Shown: positions 51,869 to 61,007 of the stretch, one piece after another | Numbering within the stretch: the first letter of the stretch is position 1 | Layout: every line of letters begins with the position of its first letter | Source: an uncultured Pelagibacteraceae bacterium | GTDB taxonomy: Bacteria > Pseudomonadota > Alphaproteobacteria > Pelagibacterales > Pelagibacteraceae | DNA: 64,000 nucleotides | NCBI GenBank assembly: GCA_902568465.1 | Contig: CACFQR010000004.1 | Location: 1-64,000 of the forward strand | Reading direction: 5' to 3' | Notes under the pieces: model-generated | What the model was told of the DNA's origin: nothing | What the model saw: only the letters and a program-made list of their open reading frames with translations | The model's database searches: none | Made by a program: the position numbers and the translations under genes

Positions 51869-52726
51869 TTATGTTTTTCTTAAGGTGAGAGCAGAGTGTA
51901 TAGCGATTGTTGCTATAATTGCAGCTCCACCAATTATAGTTTCTACACTTGGTTGTTCTTTAATTACTAGCCATACCCACAAAGGACCGAAAATAGTTTC
52001 AAGTAGGAAGAAAAGGTTAACCTCAGGAGCAGTAATATACCTGGGTGCTAAAGTTACACATACAAATGGAATAGCAATACAAATTACACACATTACAGGA
52101 ATAATAACTAAATCATTATTATTTAATTTTAATTCATCAACAAACATAAGCGCAAATAATGCAACAACAAGTTTTCCAATCATAGCAGATGGAACTAAAC
52201 TAATTTTTTTAGCAGATCTTATAATAACAGCATTTATAGCTAGACCTGTTGCGCAAACTAAGCCTAAAAAGTTTCCTAGAAAATCTCCAGAATCTATCGC
52301 GTCATAGAATATATAGATTACAGCTAGCGTTGTAACTATTATAGCTATCCATGTTTTTCTATCAGGGTTTTCTTTCAAAAAAATCAAACTTATAATTGCA
52401 GAAAGCATTGGAGCCAAAGCAACCATAACTAAAGTATTAGCAACATTTGTATTTTCAATTGAAATAACAAATACAATACTTGTTACAGCAAATGACAAAA
52501 TATATGCCAAACCGTGCCAACCATTACCTAAAATTTTTTTAAATAAACTAGATCTATAAATAAATAATAGGCCAATAAAAATTGCCAAAAATGGAATAAA
52601 TCCTCTATAAAAAATTAAATTCCACGAATTGACATTTGCAAGGCGGATTAGAAGAGAGTCTGGAGTTATAAACATAATACCAGTAAAGGCTAAAAGCATA
52701 CCTTTTTGTTGATCGTTATATTGCAT
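51869..52726 (-). CDS. EamA/DMT-family permease
   Basis: This 285-residue protein has ten predicted spans in two EamA repeats (SLIFLKENPDRKTWIAIIVTTLAVIYIFYDA ends repeat one; FFLLETIFGPLWVWLVIKEQPS lies in repeat two). It overlaps the thioredoxin-domain gene upstream by 11 bases and so is probably translated with it. The first span begins with AFTGIMFITPDSLLIRL. Cargo is not known. Confidence 0.83.
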   Translation of the reverse strand: MQYNDQQKGMLLAFTGIMFITPDSLLIRLANVNSWNLIFYRGFIPFLAIFIGLLFIYRSSLFKKILGNGWHGLAYILSFAVTSIVFVISIENTNVANTLVMVALAPMLSAIISLIFLKENPDRKTWIAIIVTTLAVIYIFYDAIDSGDFLGNFLGLVCATGLAINAVIIRSAKKISLVPSAMIGKLVVALFALMFVDELKLNNNDLVIIPVMCVICIAIPFVCVTLAPRYITAPEVNLFFLLETIFGPLWVWLVIKEQPSVETIIGGAAIIATIAIHSALTLRKT

Positions 52727-54662
52727 ATTTTTTTTCTACCAATTTTAGTTCTTCCAAAGTTTTAATTTTATTTGAACATGTTTGATTTTTACAAACAATT
52801 AAATAACTGTCATTTGGATTATTTTTATAAATCAAAGTAGAAGATTTCAAATATTTACCTTTAATATAATTTTGGATATTTTTTAATTTTTTAAAATCTC
52901 CAAAAAAAGTAAAGGTAGTCGATTCTTCACATAAATCTAAATTTTTTAAATAACTTATCATTTGAGTAGCTTGAAGATTTAAAAATGAATGAAAACTTTG
53001 TGATAGTTCTTTACAAATATTTTTCCATTTATCTTCACCAGTGATTACCTCTAATTTTTTTGCATTCATTAAAAAAATACTATTTCCATTTGGTATATTA
53101 TGATCATTTATATCCGAAGGTGGTACAAAAAGATCATTTTCTACAATAGGATTTTTTTGAAGTATCTTATTTTTTTTGTCATAGAATAGATCCCACGCTT
53201 TTTCCATAATCTCTTTAGCTTCATTTAAATAATTAATTTTTCCTGACGTTTCATATAGATTTATCATTAATTGCGAGAGATAAGTATAATCCTCTAAAAA
53301 AACTTTTATTCCTTCTTTATTTTCATAACAGTGGTATATTTCATTTTCTGTTAACTTTTTAATTATTTTAAAATTTTCTTCAGTTATACTTTTCCAGTCT
53401 TCTCTATCAAGAATTTCCGCCACAAAATTTAGAGTGCTTAGCCAGTATGAATTTAAATCTATTTGTGTTTTATCATCAAAAAATGGTCGTGTTCTTTTTT
53501 CTCTCACTATTAATAGTTTATCTTTGATTTTTTTTAATTTATCAGAATCTTCTTTTGTAGGTTTTACACTTTTTTCAATTAAGATATTTTTTCCTTCCCA
53601 ATTTCCATTTTCTGAAATATCAAAGTGTTTTGCAAAAAGGTCATAATCAACTCCTAATACCTCTCTTAATTCTTTGTCACTCCAAACATAGTATTTCCCC
53701 TCAATACCATCACTATCTGCATCAAACGCCGATCCTAATAATCCATCTTTATTTTTAAATAATTTACAAATAAAATTGACAGTTTGTATAAGCTTGTCTC
53801 TATAATAATCTTCAGGTTCTTCCACATAAAATTGGCCTAACAAGTTTACAAATAATATATTGTCATAGAGCATCTTTTCAAAATGTGGAACAATCCACCT
53901 ATCATCTGTTGTATATCGCGCAACTCCTCCTAAAAGGTGATCATATAACCCTCTTGAACATACATTATTAATTAAAATCTTTACTGCATCATAAAATTTT
54001 TTATTTTTAGTTTTTTTATAAAAATGTAAAAAACTTTCAAACACATAAAACTGAGGAAACTTTGGGCTTCCTTTAAATCCTCCCCACTCATAATCTAAAT
54101 AGTTAATTAAACTTTCTAAATGAGGTATTAAATTTTGATTTATTACAGAAGATTTTTTTAAATTACTTTGAAAAATATTTTTTAATTGGGTTGATTGTTC
54201 AATTACCTTATCCCTATTTTGTGAATAAAATTCTGAAACTTGATTAAGGACATTAACGAAAGATGGTCTTCCATACATTTCATTAGGTGGAAAATATGTT
54301 CCCCCTGAAAAGGGGACACCATTTTCATCAAGAAACATAGATAAAGGCCAACCGCCAGGTGTACCACTTAAAATTGCTAGACTTTTTTGGAAGACATGAT
54401 CCAAGTCAGGCCTTTCTTCTCGATCTACCTTTATATTAATAAATTTTTCATTCATGACGTTGGCTGTATTTTTATTTTCAAAACTTTCGTGAGCCATGAC
54501 ATGACACCAATGACAACTGGCATAACCAACGCTTAAAAAAATAGGTTTCTTTAATTCTTTAGCTTTTTCCAAAGCACTTTTATTCCATGGAAACCAATGA
54601 ACAGGATTATTCTCATGCTGTTTGAGATATGGACTTTTTTCATTTTTAAGTAAATTGCTCAA
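52716..54662 (-). CDS. Thioredoxin-domain protein of the DUF255/YyaL (spermatogenesis-associated 20-like) family
   Basis: This 648-residue protein starts with SPYLKQHENNPVHWFPW and the thioredoxin-like domain with CHWCHVMAHESFE (about 50-62), followed by REERPDLDHVFQKS and GGWPLSMFLDENGVPFSGGTYFPP. The remaining 450 residues form the (alpha/alpha)6-barrel of the family, related to N-acylglucosamine epimerases. It is widespread but its reaction is not known; a redox role is suggested by the CxxC. Length is close to the usual 670. It is divergent from bhmT, with the SAM riboswitch leader between. Confidence 0.87.
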   Translation of the reverse strand: MSNLLKNEKSPYLKQHENNPVHWFPWNKSALEKAKELKKPIFLSVGYASCHWCHVMAHESFENKNTANVMNEKFINIKVDREERPDLDHVFQKSLAILSGTPGGWPLSMFLDENGVPFSGGTYFPPNEMYGRPSFVNVLNQVSEFYSQNRDKVIEQSTQLKNIFQSNLKKSSVINQNLIPHLESLINYLDYEWGGFKGSPKFPQFYVFESFLHFYKKTKNKKFYDAVKILINNVCSRGLYDHLLGGVARYTTDDRWIVPHFEKMLYDNILFVNLLGQFYVEEPEDYYRDKLIQTVNFICKLFKNKDGLLGSAFDADSDGIEGKYYVWSDKELREVLGVDYDLFAKHFDISENGNWEGKNILIEKSVKPTKEDSDKLKKIKDKLLIVREKRTRPFFDDKTQIDLNSYWLSTLNFVAEILDREDWKSITEENFKIIKKLTENEIYHCYENKEGIKVFLEDYTYLSQLMINLYETSGKINYLNEAKEIMEKAWDLFYDKKNKILQKNPIVENDLFVPPSDINDHNIPNGNSIFLMNAKKLEVITGEDKWKNICKELSQSFHSFLNLQATQMISYLKNLDLCEESTTFTFFGDFKKLKNIQNYIKGKYLKSSTLIYKNNPNDSYLIVCKNQTCSNKIKTLEELKLVEKKYAI

Positions 54663-54692
54663 GAAATCACCTATAAATAATTTTTATTTTAA

Positions 54693-54721
54693 TTGACAAC
54701 AATATAGACGAGTGGTTTAAT
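54693..54721 (+). promoter_or_regulatory. Probable sigma-70 promoter for bhmT
   Basis: TTGACA (54693-54698) matches the consensus -35. After a 17-base spacer comes TTTAAT (54716-54721), a fair -10. The predicted transcript would start near 54728, just before the SAM-II aptamer, so the placement fits. Confidence 0.6.
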
Positions 54722-54729
54722 TAGTACAT

Positions 54730-54782
54730 AGCGCCGATTTGAATCAGATTGCGGGCGCTTTAAAAATCCAGCTAAAGCGACA
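54730..54782 (+). ncRNA. SAM-II riboswitch
   Basis: The first stem is AGCGCC (54730-54735) with GGCGCT (54754-54759), enclosing GATTTGAATCAGATTGCG as the loop. The 3' strand CAGCTAAAGCG (54769-54779) follows and would form the SAM-II pseudoknot. The conserved loop (GATTTGA...ATTGC) and the AGCTAAAG segment match the SAM-II family known from alphaproteobacteria and Pelagibacter. GCTAAAGCG is also the antiterminator strand (see the terminator entry), so SAM binding should favour termination before bhmT. Confidence 0.85.
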
Positions 54783-54789
54783 CTTCTAG

Positions 54790-54818
54790 ACCACCGCTTT
54801 AGCCGGTGGTTTTTTTTT
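54790..54818 (+). terminator. SAM-II-controlled intrinsic terminator with alternative antiterminator
   Basis: ACCACCG (54790-54796) pairs with CGGTGGT (54804-54810) and nine T follow. The bases CGCTTTAGC (54795-54803), covering the stem base and loop, are an exact complement to GCTAAAGCG (54771-54779) in the SAM-II pseudoknot strand. The two helices exclude each other: without SAM the antiterminator can form, with SAM the terminator is free. Confidence 0.88.
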
Positions 54819-54839
54819 GAATCTCAATTTTAATTAAAA

Positions 54840-54894
54840 ACCGGGTATTTAACCTAATTGTGCACCTGACATTCGTCAAAGCACTAAAAAGGAG
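54840..54894 (+). ncRNA. SAM-V riboswitch overlapping the bhmT ribosome-binding site
   Basis: GGGTATTTAACCTAATTGTGC (54843-54863), hairpin TGAC-ATTC-GTCA (54867-54878) and GCACTAAAAAGGAG (54881-54894) match the SAM-V family described from Pelagibacter. GTGC (54860-54863) can pair with GCAC (54881-54884) as the pseudoknot, next to the GGAG Shine-Dalgarno at 54891-54894. SAM binding would block translation. It follows the SAM-II unit in tandem, giving transcriptional then translational control. Confidence 0.82.
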
Positions 54895-54901
54895 AGTAAA
54901 A

Positions 54902-55966
54902 ATGAGTAATAAAAAAAGAAATTTAATCGAAAGATTAAATTCAGGGCCTGTGATTTGCGCAGAAGGTTTTCTATTTGAAATAGAAAAAAGAGGGTATATG
55001 GCGTCCGGAGAATTTGTTCCTATGGTTTCTTTAGAGCACCCGGAAGCATTAGAAAATCTACACAGGGATTTTCAACATGCCGGTTCCGATATAGTTCAAG
55101 CATTCACCTATAATGGTCATCGTGAAAAAATGAAAGTTATTGGTAAAGAGGAATTATTGGAACCACTCAACAGGGCAGCGTTGAAGATAGCAAAAAAAGT
55201 TGCAACCAATCCATTAGGTATAGAACAAAATCTAATGGCAGGAAACATTTCAAATTCTAATATTTGGAAACAGGGTGATAAAAAATCCCAATTAGAAGTT
55301 GAAAGAATGTTTCGTGAAATGGTAGGCTGGGCTTGTGAAGAAGGAGCCGACATTTTAATTGGTGAAACTTTTTACTACGCAGAAGAAGCTTACGCAGCTT
55401 TAAAGGTAATGAAAGAAACAGGACTTACATCTGTTATTACAATTGCTCCTTACGGAGAAAATATTATGAGAGATGGAATTTCTATAATTGATACCTGTAA
55501 AAATCTTGAACAAATGGGTGGAGATGTAGTAGGTATGAATTGTCATAGGGGTCCCGATACAATGATGCCTTATCTTAAAGAAATTAGAAAAGCTTTAAAA
55601 TGTCATGTAGCTGCTCTACCTATTACCTATAGAACGACCGAAGAACATCCAACTTTTTTTAATTTACCAGATAATAATGGATGTACTTCTCATTCGCCTC
55701 ACGAAACTACTTTCCCAACAGCATTAGATCCGATGCAATGTAATAGATATGAAATTGGGAAATTTGCAAAAGAGGCTTTTGATATAGGCATAAACTATAT
55801 TGGTGTTTGTTGCGGGGCAACTCCTATGCTTATAAGAGAGGTTGCTGAAGCTGTTGGATTAAAAGTTCCTGCTAGCAGATATAGAGAAAATATGGAAAAT
55901 CATTATATGTTTGGAAAAAATAAAAGAATCCCAAAACATATTAAAGATTATAGAGGCAAAGCTTAG
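54902..55966 (+). CDS. bhmT: Betaine-homocysteine S-methyltransferase (BHMT type)
   Basis: This 354-residue zinc enzyme moves a methyl group from glycine betaine to homocysteine, giving methionine and dimethylglycine. The zinc ligands are Cys214 (GMNCHRG) and Cys303-Cys304 (GVCCGATP). I start at the ATG at 54902, preceded by GGAG; an in-frame GTG at 54860 lies inside the SAM-V aptamer. Expression is expected to fall as SAM rises, through SAM-II (termination) and SAM-V (translation). The stop overlaps by 4 bases the convergent HD-domain gene whose predicted product is the BHMT substrate. Related methyl donors such as DMSP cannot be excluded. Confidence 0.9.
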   Translation: MSNKKRNLIERLNSGPVICAEGFLFEIEKRGYMASGEFVPMVSLEHPEALENLHRDFQHAGSDIVQAFTYNGHREKMKVIGKEELLEPLNRAALKIAKKVATNPLGIEQNLMAGNISNSNIWKQGDKKSQLEVERMFREMVGWACEEGADILIGETFYYAEEAYAALKVMKETGLTSVITIAPYGENIMRDGISIIDTCKNLEQMGGDVVGMNCHRGPDTMMPYLKEIRKALKCHVAALPITYRTTEEHPTFFNLPDNNGCTSHSPHETTFPTALDPMQCNRYEIGKFAKEAFDIGINYIGVCCGATPMLIREVAEAVGLKVPASRYRENMENHYMFGKNKRIPKHIKDYRGKA

Positions 55967-56517
55967 TTTGAGTAGGGTTTTCTAGAGAATATTCTTTTAA
56001 CTAAAGGCTCAAATTCTTTTAGTGATAAAGATTTAAAATTGGGATCAAAAGATTTTTGGTCCCAATTTTCACAAAAGTTTACAGTATCTTGATAGTATAT
56101 ATGACCCTTATATTTATCCCTTTGGTTTCTATTCCCATTTAGATGGTGTGCATAATAATACATTTGAAACTCTCCATGTTTTTCTATTATCCAATGTGTT
56201 TTTTTGCTTACATAAGGTTTAATTACAGCAGCGGCATATTCAGAATGATTTAATGGAGCTAGCTCGTCTCCGATATCATGTAGTAATGCAGCAACTATCA
56301 TTTCTTCATCAGCTTTATCATTTAATGCTCTCGTTGCTGTTTGCAACGAGTGCTCCAATCTTGTTATTTGATATCCTTCTAAAGTTTCATTTAATCCACT
56401 CATAAATTTTATTAATCTTTCAGCTGTGCCTTCTATGTATTTTTTTTCATGTTTATCCAATAATAGGTATTCCTCTTTAGTACCATCTTTCATTTGTTTA
56501 AATTTTACTTTTTCCAT
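55963..56517 (-). CDS. tmpB: HD-domain diiron oxygenase, probable TmpB (C-P bond cleavage to glycine betaine)
   Basis: This 184-residue HD protein keeps all six metal ligands of the PhnZ/TmpB diiron oxygenases, by spacing: His56, His80-Asp81 (LLHDIGD), His91, His114 (EKHGE) and Asp153 (WDQKSFD). TmpB oxidatively cleaves 1-hydroxy-2-(trimethylammonio)ethylphosphonate to phosphate and glycine betaine. The Tyr and Glu that PhnZ uses for its primary amine substrate, ten and seven residues before the first His, are Leu46 and Tyr49 here. That fits a different substrate. It overlaps the TauD/BBOX-type gene by 13 bases and is beside bhmT. Annotation pipelines tend to call it a phosphohydrolase. Alternative: other HD oxygenase. 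Confidence moderate to good. Confidence 0.68.
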   Translation of the reverse strand: MEKVKFKQMKDGTKEEYLLLDKHEKKYIEGTAERLIKFMSGLNETLEGYQITRLEHSLQTATRALNDKADEEMIVAALLHDIGDELAPLNHSEYAAAVIKPYVSKKTHWIIEKHGEFQMYYYAHHLNGNRNQRDKYKGHIYYQDTVNFCENWDQKSFDPNFKSLSLKEFEPLVKRIFSRKPYSN

Positions 56518-57611
56518 TTTAAGTTAAACTTTCTCTCCAAGAATCTTAATTTTCCTTCTGTGGAGTCATGATCAATATAGCAACCCTTTAAAAATCTTTT
56601 TCCTTCGCTTTGACTAAAAGACGTTCTTCCATGTAATGTTCGGTAATTATCAAACATTATTATATCACCAACTTCCAATTTAAATTTTATTTCAAAATTT
56701 TTTGAAGAACATAACTTTGAAAATAACCTTCTTGCTTTATAGAATTTTTCTAATTCCTTTTTCTCCAGAACGGGAACATAATCTAATCTTGGGCTATGCC
56801 TTATTTGTTTTGGTTTTCCAGCTTCATCTAATTCAATTATTTCACCCCAATTTTCAAGAATTATATCCTTATCCACAAATCTAAACCTTACTTTTGTAGA
56901 TGAAATTATATTAAATAAATTTTTATGTTTTTTTCTCAAATATTCAGCTACAGCAAACCCATCAACTACAGTAGAAAAACCACCCTCAACTTCATTATGG
57001 ATACAATGCAGTAACTGAATACAAGGGACAGGTTTTCTGTATGGGTTATCAGTATGAGCTGCTATATGATGATTAGTGTATGCAAGGTCATTGTAATTTT
57101 TTTCAGATCTAACATTAAATGTAGTGCCAAAATTTGTTGGACGTACTGTACCAATTGAATTTGCAAATTTTACAAGGAAATTTTCATCATTAGGAGTATT
57201 TTTTATAATAATAAAGCCATACTTATAGAAATTCTGTAATAGATCATACATGCTTATCGTATCAAATATATGATCTCTATAGTTTATCTTTGGTATATTT
57301 TTTAGTTTTGAATTCCAAAGTACTGGATTTTCGTAAGGCAAATTTTTATTTAGTTCATAAAACAATTCTTTAATTTCGTAATCAAATTTAATTCCATCAT
57401 TAAAATTTATATTTAAATGTCCATTTGATATTGAGGCTTTTTTTATTTTTAAATTAGTGTTTAAATCAGACGGGTCATACAATCTCTGGTCAGTATTTTT
57501 ATCATATAAACTACTTAATCTGGCTCTCTCTCGAAGCCAAAGTGGATGTATTTCCATTTTTTTTTTTGGTAATTTTAAAAATACTTTATTTTTTGCAATT
57601 TCAATTCTCAC
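56505..57611 (-). CDS. tmpA: Fe(II)/2-oxoglutarate oxygenase of the gamma-butyrobetaine hydroxylase group, probable TmpA
   Basis: This 368-residue protein has an N-terminal DUF971-type domain (HPLWLRERARLSS near 22-34) and a TauD-like domain. The iron ligands are His186 and Asp188 (AAHTDNP) and His327 (LHGRTSF); Arg339 is the likely 2-oxoglutarate contact. By name it would be called gamma-butyrobetaine hydroxylase. Its pairing with an HD-domain oxygenase is the genome signature of TmpA, which hydroxylates 2-(trimethylammonio)ethylphosphonate, and bhmT and a DMG dehydrogenase are nearby. No carnitine genes are seen. A true gamma-butyrobetaine hydroxylase remains possible. Confidence 0.68.
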   Translation of the reverse strand: MRIEIAKNKVFLKLPKKKMEIHPLWLRERARLSSLYDKNTDQRLYDPSDLNTNLKIKKASISNGHLNINFNDGIKFDYEIKELFYELNKNLPYENPVLWNSKLKNIPKINYRDHIFDTISMYDLLQNFYKYGFIIIKNTPNDENFLVKFANSIGTVRPTNFGTTFNVRSEKNYNDLAYTNHHIAAHTDNPYRKPVPCIQLLHCIHNEVEGGFSTVVDGFAVAEYLRKKHKNLFNIISSTKVRFRFVDKDIILENWGEIIELDEAGKPKQIRHSPRLDYVPVLEKKELEKFYKARRLFSKLCSSKNFEIKFKLEVGDIIMFDNYRTLHGRTSFSQSEGKRFLKGCYIDHDSTEGKLRFLERKFNLKWKK

Positions 57612-57689
57612 GTTATTATTTTATATTTTTTTATTGTTATCCTCAACAAGAAGATATACTCAAACTTTACTAATTGATTTAAATCAAAC

Positions 57690-58553
57690 ATGAAAATACA
57701 GGATATATTTATTGCATTATCAGTCCCTATAATTTTAGGCTTTGGTTTTGTAATAGCTAAGCCCGCTATGCAATATTTTCCACCATATCTGTTAATGGGA
57801 ATGAGATTTACTATACCTGCTTTACTGCTAGTTTGGTGGTTCCCTTTACCCAAAGGATTGTATTTGGATTTATTTAAGGTTTCATTTATAGGAAGCACTC
57901 TACAATATGGGTTAACATACACAGGCTTAAACATTATTGATGCTTCTTCAGCTGTTCTTCTCGTTCAGCTGGAAGTTCCTTTTGGAATCATAATTGCATT
58001 TTTCTTATTAAAAGAAATTCCAACTTTAAAAAATATAATTGGTTTATTTATTGCCTTTATTGGAACTTATATACTAACCGGAGCTCCCAATCTTGAAGGA
58101 AAGTACATCGGTGTTTTATTAGTTTTAGCAGGAGCTTTTACATGGTCACTAGGAGCAGTTATGGCAAAATCTCTCAGTAAAAAAATAGAGGCATTTGCAT
58201 TAATGACCTGGCTTTGTGTATTTTCTGGACCGATGTTGTTATTTATTTCATTATTATTTGATGGAAATCCAATTACATATTTTTTATCTGCAAATATTAA
58301 TAGTTGGTTAACAGTAATTTTTTTAGGTTTCTTTTTACAACCAATTGGTTATGGAGCATGGTACTATGTTTTAAAAAGATATCCGGTAAATAAAGTTATG
58401 CCAGTATTACTTATACTGCCAGTAACAGGATTAATAACATCTATTTTTTTACTAGGAGAAGATCCTCCACAGCAAGTTTTTCTAGGAGGTTTTATTATTA
58501 TTTTTGGAGTTGCTTTGATATTGTTTACAAAAAAAAACAAAAAATATGAATAA
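57690..58553 (+). CDS. EamA/DMT-family permease
   Basis: This 287-residue protein has ten predicted spans in two EamA repeats (AFFLLKEIPTLKNIIGLFIAFIGTYILTGA and PVTGLITSIFLLGEDPPQQVFLGG). The start is 78 bases from the divergent tmpA-like gene, and the stop overlaps the DMGDH-like gene by 8 bases, so it is expressed with methylated-amine catabolism. Import or export of a betaine-related compound is possible but unproven. It is the fourth EamA protein of the window. Confidence 0.83.
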   Translation: MKIQDIFIALSVPIILGFGFVIAKPAMQYFPPYLLMGMRFTIPALLLVWWFPLPKGLYLDLFKVSFIGSTLQYGLTYTGLNIIDASSAVLLVQLEVPFGIIIAFFLLKEIPTLKNIIGLFIAFIGTYILTGAPNLEGKYIGVLLVLAGAFTWSLGAVMAKSLSKKIEAFALMTWLCVFSGPMLLFISLLFDGNPITYFLSANINSWLTVIFLGFFLQPIGYGAWYYVLKRYPVNKVMPVLLILPVTGLITSIFLLGEDPPQQVFLGGFIIIFGVALILFTKKNKKYE

Positions 58554-60996
58554 GACATTACCAAAGAATGCAAAAGCAATAATCATTGGTGGAGGTATAG
58601 CAGGATGTTCTTGCGCTTATCATTTAGCAAAATTTGGTTGGAAAGATGTAATTTTAATTGAAAGAGATCAATTAACATCTGGAACTACTTGGCATGCAGC
58701 TGGTTTAGTAAGTCAGTTGGGCCCTACTGCTGCTGTAACAAAAATACGGAAGTATTCTCTAGATCTTTATAAAAAATTAGAAAAGGAAACCGATTTTTCT
58801 AGCGGTCTAAAATTAAATGGCGCTCTTTCAATTGCTACGACAAAAGGAAGGTGGCAAGAGTTATTAAGACAAGCGACAACAGCTCAACTGTTCAATGTTA
58901 ATGTAGAAGTTTTAGACATTAAACAAATTAAGAAAATTTATCCAATAATTAACGATGAAGGAATTTATGGTGGAATTTTTATGCCAGGTGACGGTCAAGC
59001 AGATCCTATAGGTGTTACAAATTTATTAGCAAAAGCAGCAAGAAAAGAAGGAGTTAAAATATTTCAAAATTCACCAGTCAAAAAAATTATTACAAAAAAT
59101 GGAAAGGTTAGTGGTGTTAAAGTTAACGACGAAATAATCGAATGTGAATATGTAGTTCTAGCAACTGGAATGTGGTCGAGACAGATTGGAGAGGATATGA
59201 ATATTAATATTCCATTGTATCCAGCAGAACACTTTTATGTAATCACCGAGCCAATAAATGATCTACCTAAAAATATTCCTGTTCTAAGGGATTTTGACGA
59301 TAGTTTATATTTAAAAGAAGATGCAGGAAAAATGTTGATTGGAATTTTTGAAAGTAAATCAATTCCAGCTTTTAACAAAACAAATAGAGTTCCAGAAGAT
59401 TTTTCATATGGAGAATTTCCAGAAAATTTTGAACATTTTGAGCCTTATTTAAAATCGTCTTTAAAAAGAGTTCCAATTTTAGAAAAAGCCGGAATAAGAA
59501 AATTTTTTGCAGGTCCCGAATCTTTTACTCCAGATACTAATACACTATTAGGCGAAGTTCCTGAGATTAAAAATTTTTTTGTTTGCTGTGGGTTTAATAG
59601 TATCGGAATTGGTAGTGGCGGGGGAGCAGGAAAAGTAACTGCAGAATGGATGATGAACGGTTATATCAATGAAGATTTATTTATATATGACATAAAAAGA
59701 TTTCAAAAATTCCATTCGAAAATTGACTTTATCAAAGAAAGAATAACAGAAACTTTGGGAGATTTATATGGAATGCACTGGCCATATAAGCAACATAAAA
59801 CTTCAAGAAATGTAAAACTGTTTCCATATCATGAGGATTTAAAAAAAGTTGGAGCATGTTTTGGGGTTTCAGCCGGCTATGAAAGACCTCTTTGGTTTTC
59901 TTTAAACAAAGAAAAAGCAGAAATTAAGTACAGTTATAACTATCAAAATTGGTATCCCTCAGTAGAATTTGAAACAAGAAACGCGAGAAAAAATGTTGGC
60001 CTATTCGATTTAACGGCTTTTTCTAAATATGATTTAAGAGGTGAAAAAACACATAGTGAATTGCAAAGAATTTGTACCGCTGATATAAAAAATGAAATTG
60101 GTAAAACTACTTATACTCAAATGTTAAATGAGCACGGTGGGATAGAAACAGATTTAACCGTCGTATGTATGAGTAAGAATTATTTTAGAATTGTTACTTC
60201 TGCCGCAAACAGAGAGCATGACAAATTTCATATTTTAAAATATTTATCAAAAGATGTAGAATTTAGGGATGTTACAGATGAACTCGCTTGCTTTGGTGTA
60301 TTTGGTCCTAAAAGTAGAAGTTTAATGTCAAAATTATCAAATGATAATTTTTCAAATGAAAATTTCAGATTTGGCACAAGTAAAGAAATTAAAATAAATT
60401 ACAAAAAAATTTGGGCACAAAGATTATCTTATGTTGGAGAGTTAGGGTTTGAACTTTATATGAAAATGAATGAAGCTAAAGAAATATACAGTTGCATAGT
60501 AGAAAAAGGTAAAGAGTTTAATCTTTCTCATTGTGGAATGTTTGCTATGGATACAATGAGAATGGAAAAAGGGTATTTGCACTGGGGACACGATATGTCG
60601 CCTGAAGAAAATCAGTATGAAGCAGGCTTAAATTTTACTATAAGTTTTAAAAAGAATATTGATTTTATTGGAAAAAAAGCTTTAGAAAAAATAATAAAAC
60701 AAAAAATTAAAAAGAAAATGGTAATGTTAACTTTAAAAAATAACAAACCAGGATTCCCACTATTATTACATGATGAACCTATTTATTGCGATGGTAAAAT
60801 AGTTGGAAGAACTACTTCAGGAAATTATTCATTTAACTATAAAAAAAATATGTCCCTAGGCTATATAAATTTAAATTCTACAAAGAAGGAGTTAATTAAT
60901 AAAACTTTTTTTATTGAAGTAGAAAAAAAACTACATGAAGCGACTTTGGAAATTCAACCACTTCATGATCCAGAAAATAAAATAATAAAAAACTAA
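58546..60996 (+). CDS. Dimethylglycine/sarcosine dehydrogenase-like FAD-folate protein
   Basis: This 816-residue protein joins an N-terminal FAD DAO domain to a C-terminal GcvT-like folate domain (about 425-816), as in dimethylglycine and sarcosine dehydrogenases. The nucleotide fold is AIIIGGGIAGCSCAYHL (11-27), and His50 in TSGTTWHAAGLVSQL is at the position of covalent flavin attachment. It should oxidise an N-methyl group and pass formaldehyde to tetrahydrofolate as 5,10-methylene-THF. BhmT upstream makes dimethylglycine, so that is the best substrate guess; sarcosine is a second. The gene overlaps the EamA permease by 8 bases. Confidence 0.85.
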   Translation: MNKTLPKNAKAIIIGGGIAGCSCAYHLAKFGWKDVILIERDQLTSGTTWHAAGLVSQLGPTAAVTKIRKYSLDLYKKLEKETDFSSGLKLNGALSIATTKGRWQELLRQATTAQLFNVNVEVLDIKQIKKIYPIINDEGIYGGIFMPGDGQADPIGVTNLLAKAARKEGVKIFQNSPVKKIITKNGKVSGVKVNDEIIECEYVVLATGMWSRQIGEDMNINIPLYPAEHFYVITEPINDLPKNIPVLRDFDDSLYLKEDAGKMLIGIFESKSIPAFNKTNRVPEDFSYGEFPENFEHFEPYLKSSLKRVPILEKAGIRKFFAGPESFTPDTNTLLGEVPEIKNFFVCCGFNSIGIGSGGGAGKVTAEWMMNGYINEDLFIYDIKRFQKFHSKIDFIKERITETLGDLYGMHWPYKQHKTSRNVKLFPYHEDLKKVGACFGVSAGYERPLWFSLNKEKAEIKYSYNYQNWYPSVEFETRNARKNVGLFDLTAFSKYDLRGEKTHSELQRICTADIKNEIGKTTYTQMLNEHGGIETDLTVVCMSKNYFRIVTSAANREHDKFHILKYLSKDVEFRDVTDELACFGVFGPKSRSLMSKLSNDNFSNENFRFGTSKEIKINYKKIWAQRLSYVGELGFELYMKMNEAKEIYSCIVEKGKEFNLSHCGMFAMDTMRMEKGYLHWGHDMSPEENQYEAGLNFTISFKKNIDFIGKKALEKIIKQKIKKKMVMLTLKNNKPGFPLLLHDEPIYCDGKIVGRTTSGNYSFNYKKNMSLGYINLNSTKKELINKTFFIEVEKKLHEATLEIQPLHDPENKIIKN

Positions 60997-61007
60997 AAGG
61001 AGGAAAG

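Noticed and set aside
54860-54901. Extended GTG start of bhmT
   Set aside because: It lies inside the SAM-V aptamer; the ATG at 54902 has a good Shine-Dalgarno and the normal family N-terminus.
56505-57611. Naming this gene gamma-butyrobetaine hydroxylase for carnitine synthesis
   Set aside because: The family match is real, but no carnitine genes are near, and pairing with an HD-domain oxygenase beside bhmT is the mark of TmpA. I keep the other name only as an alternative.
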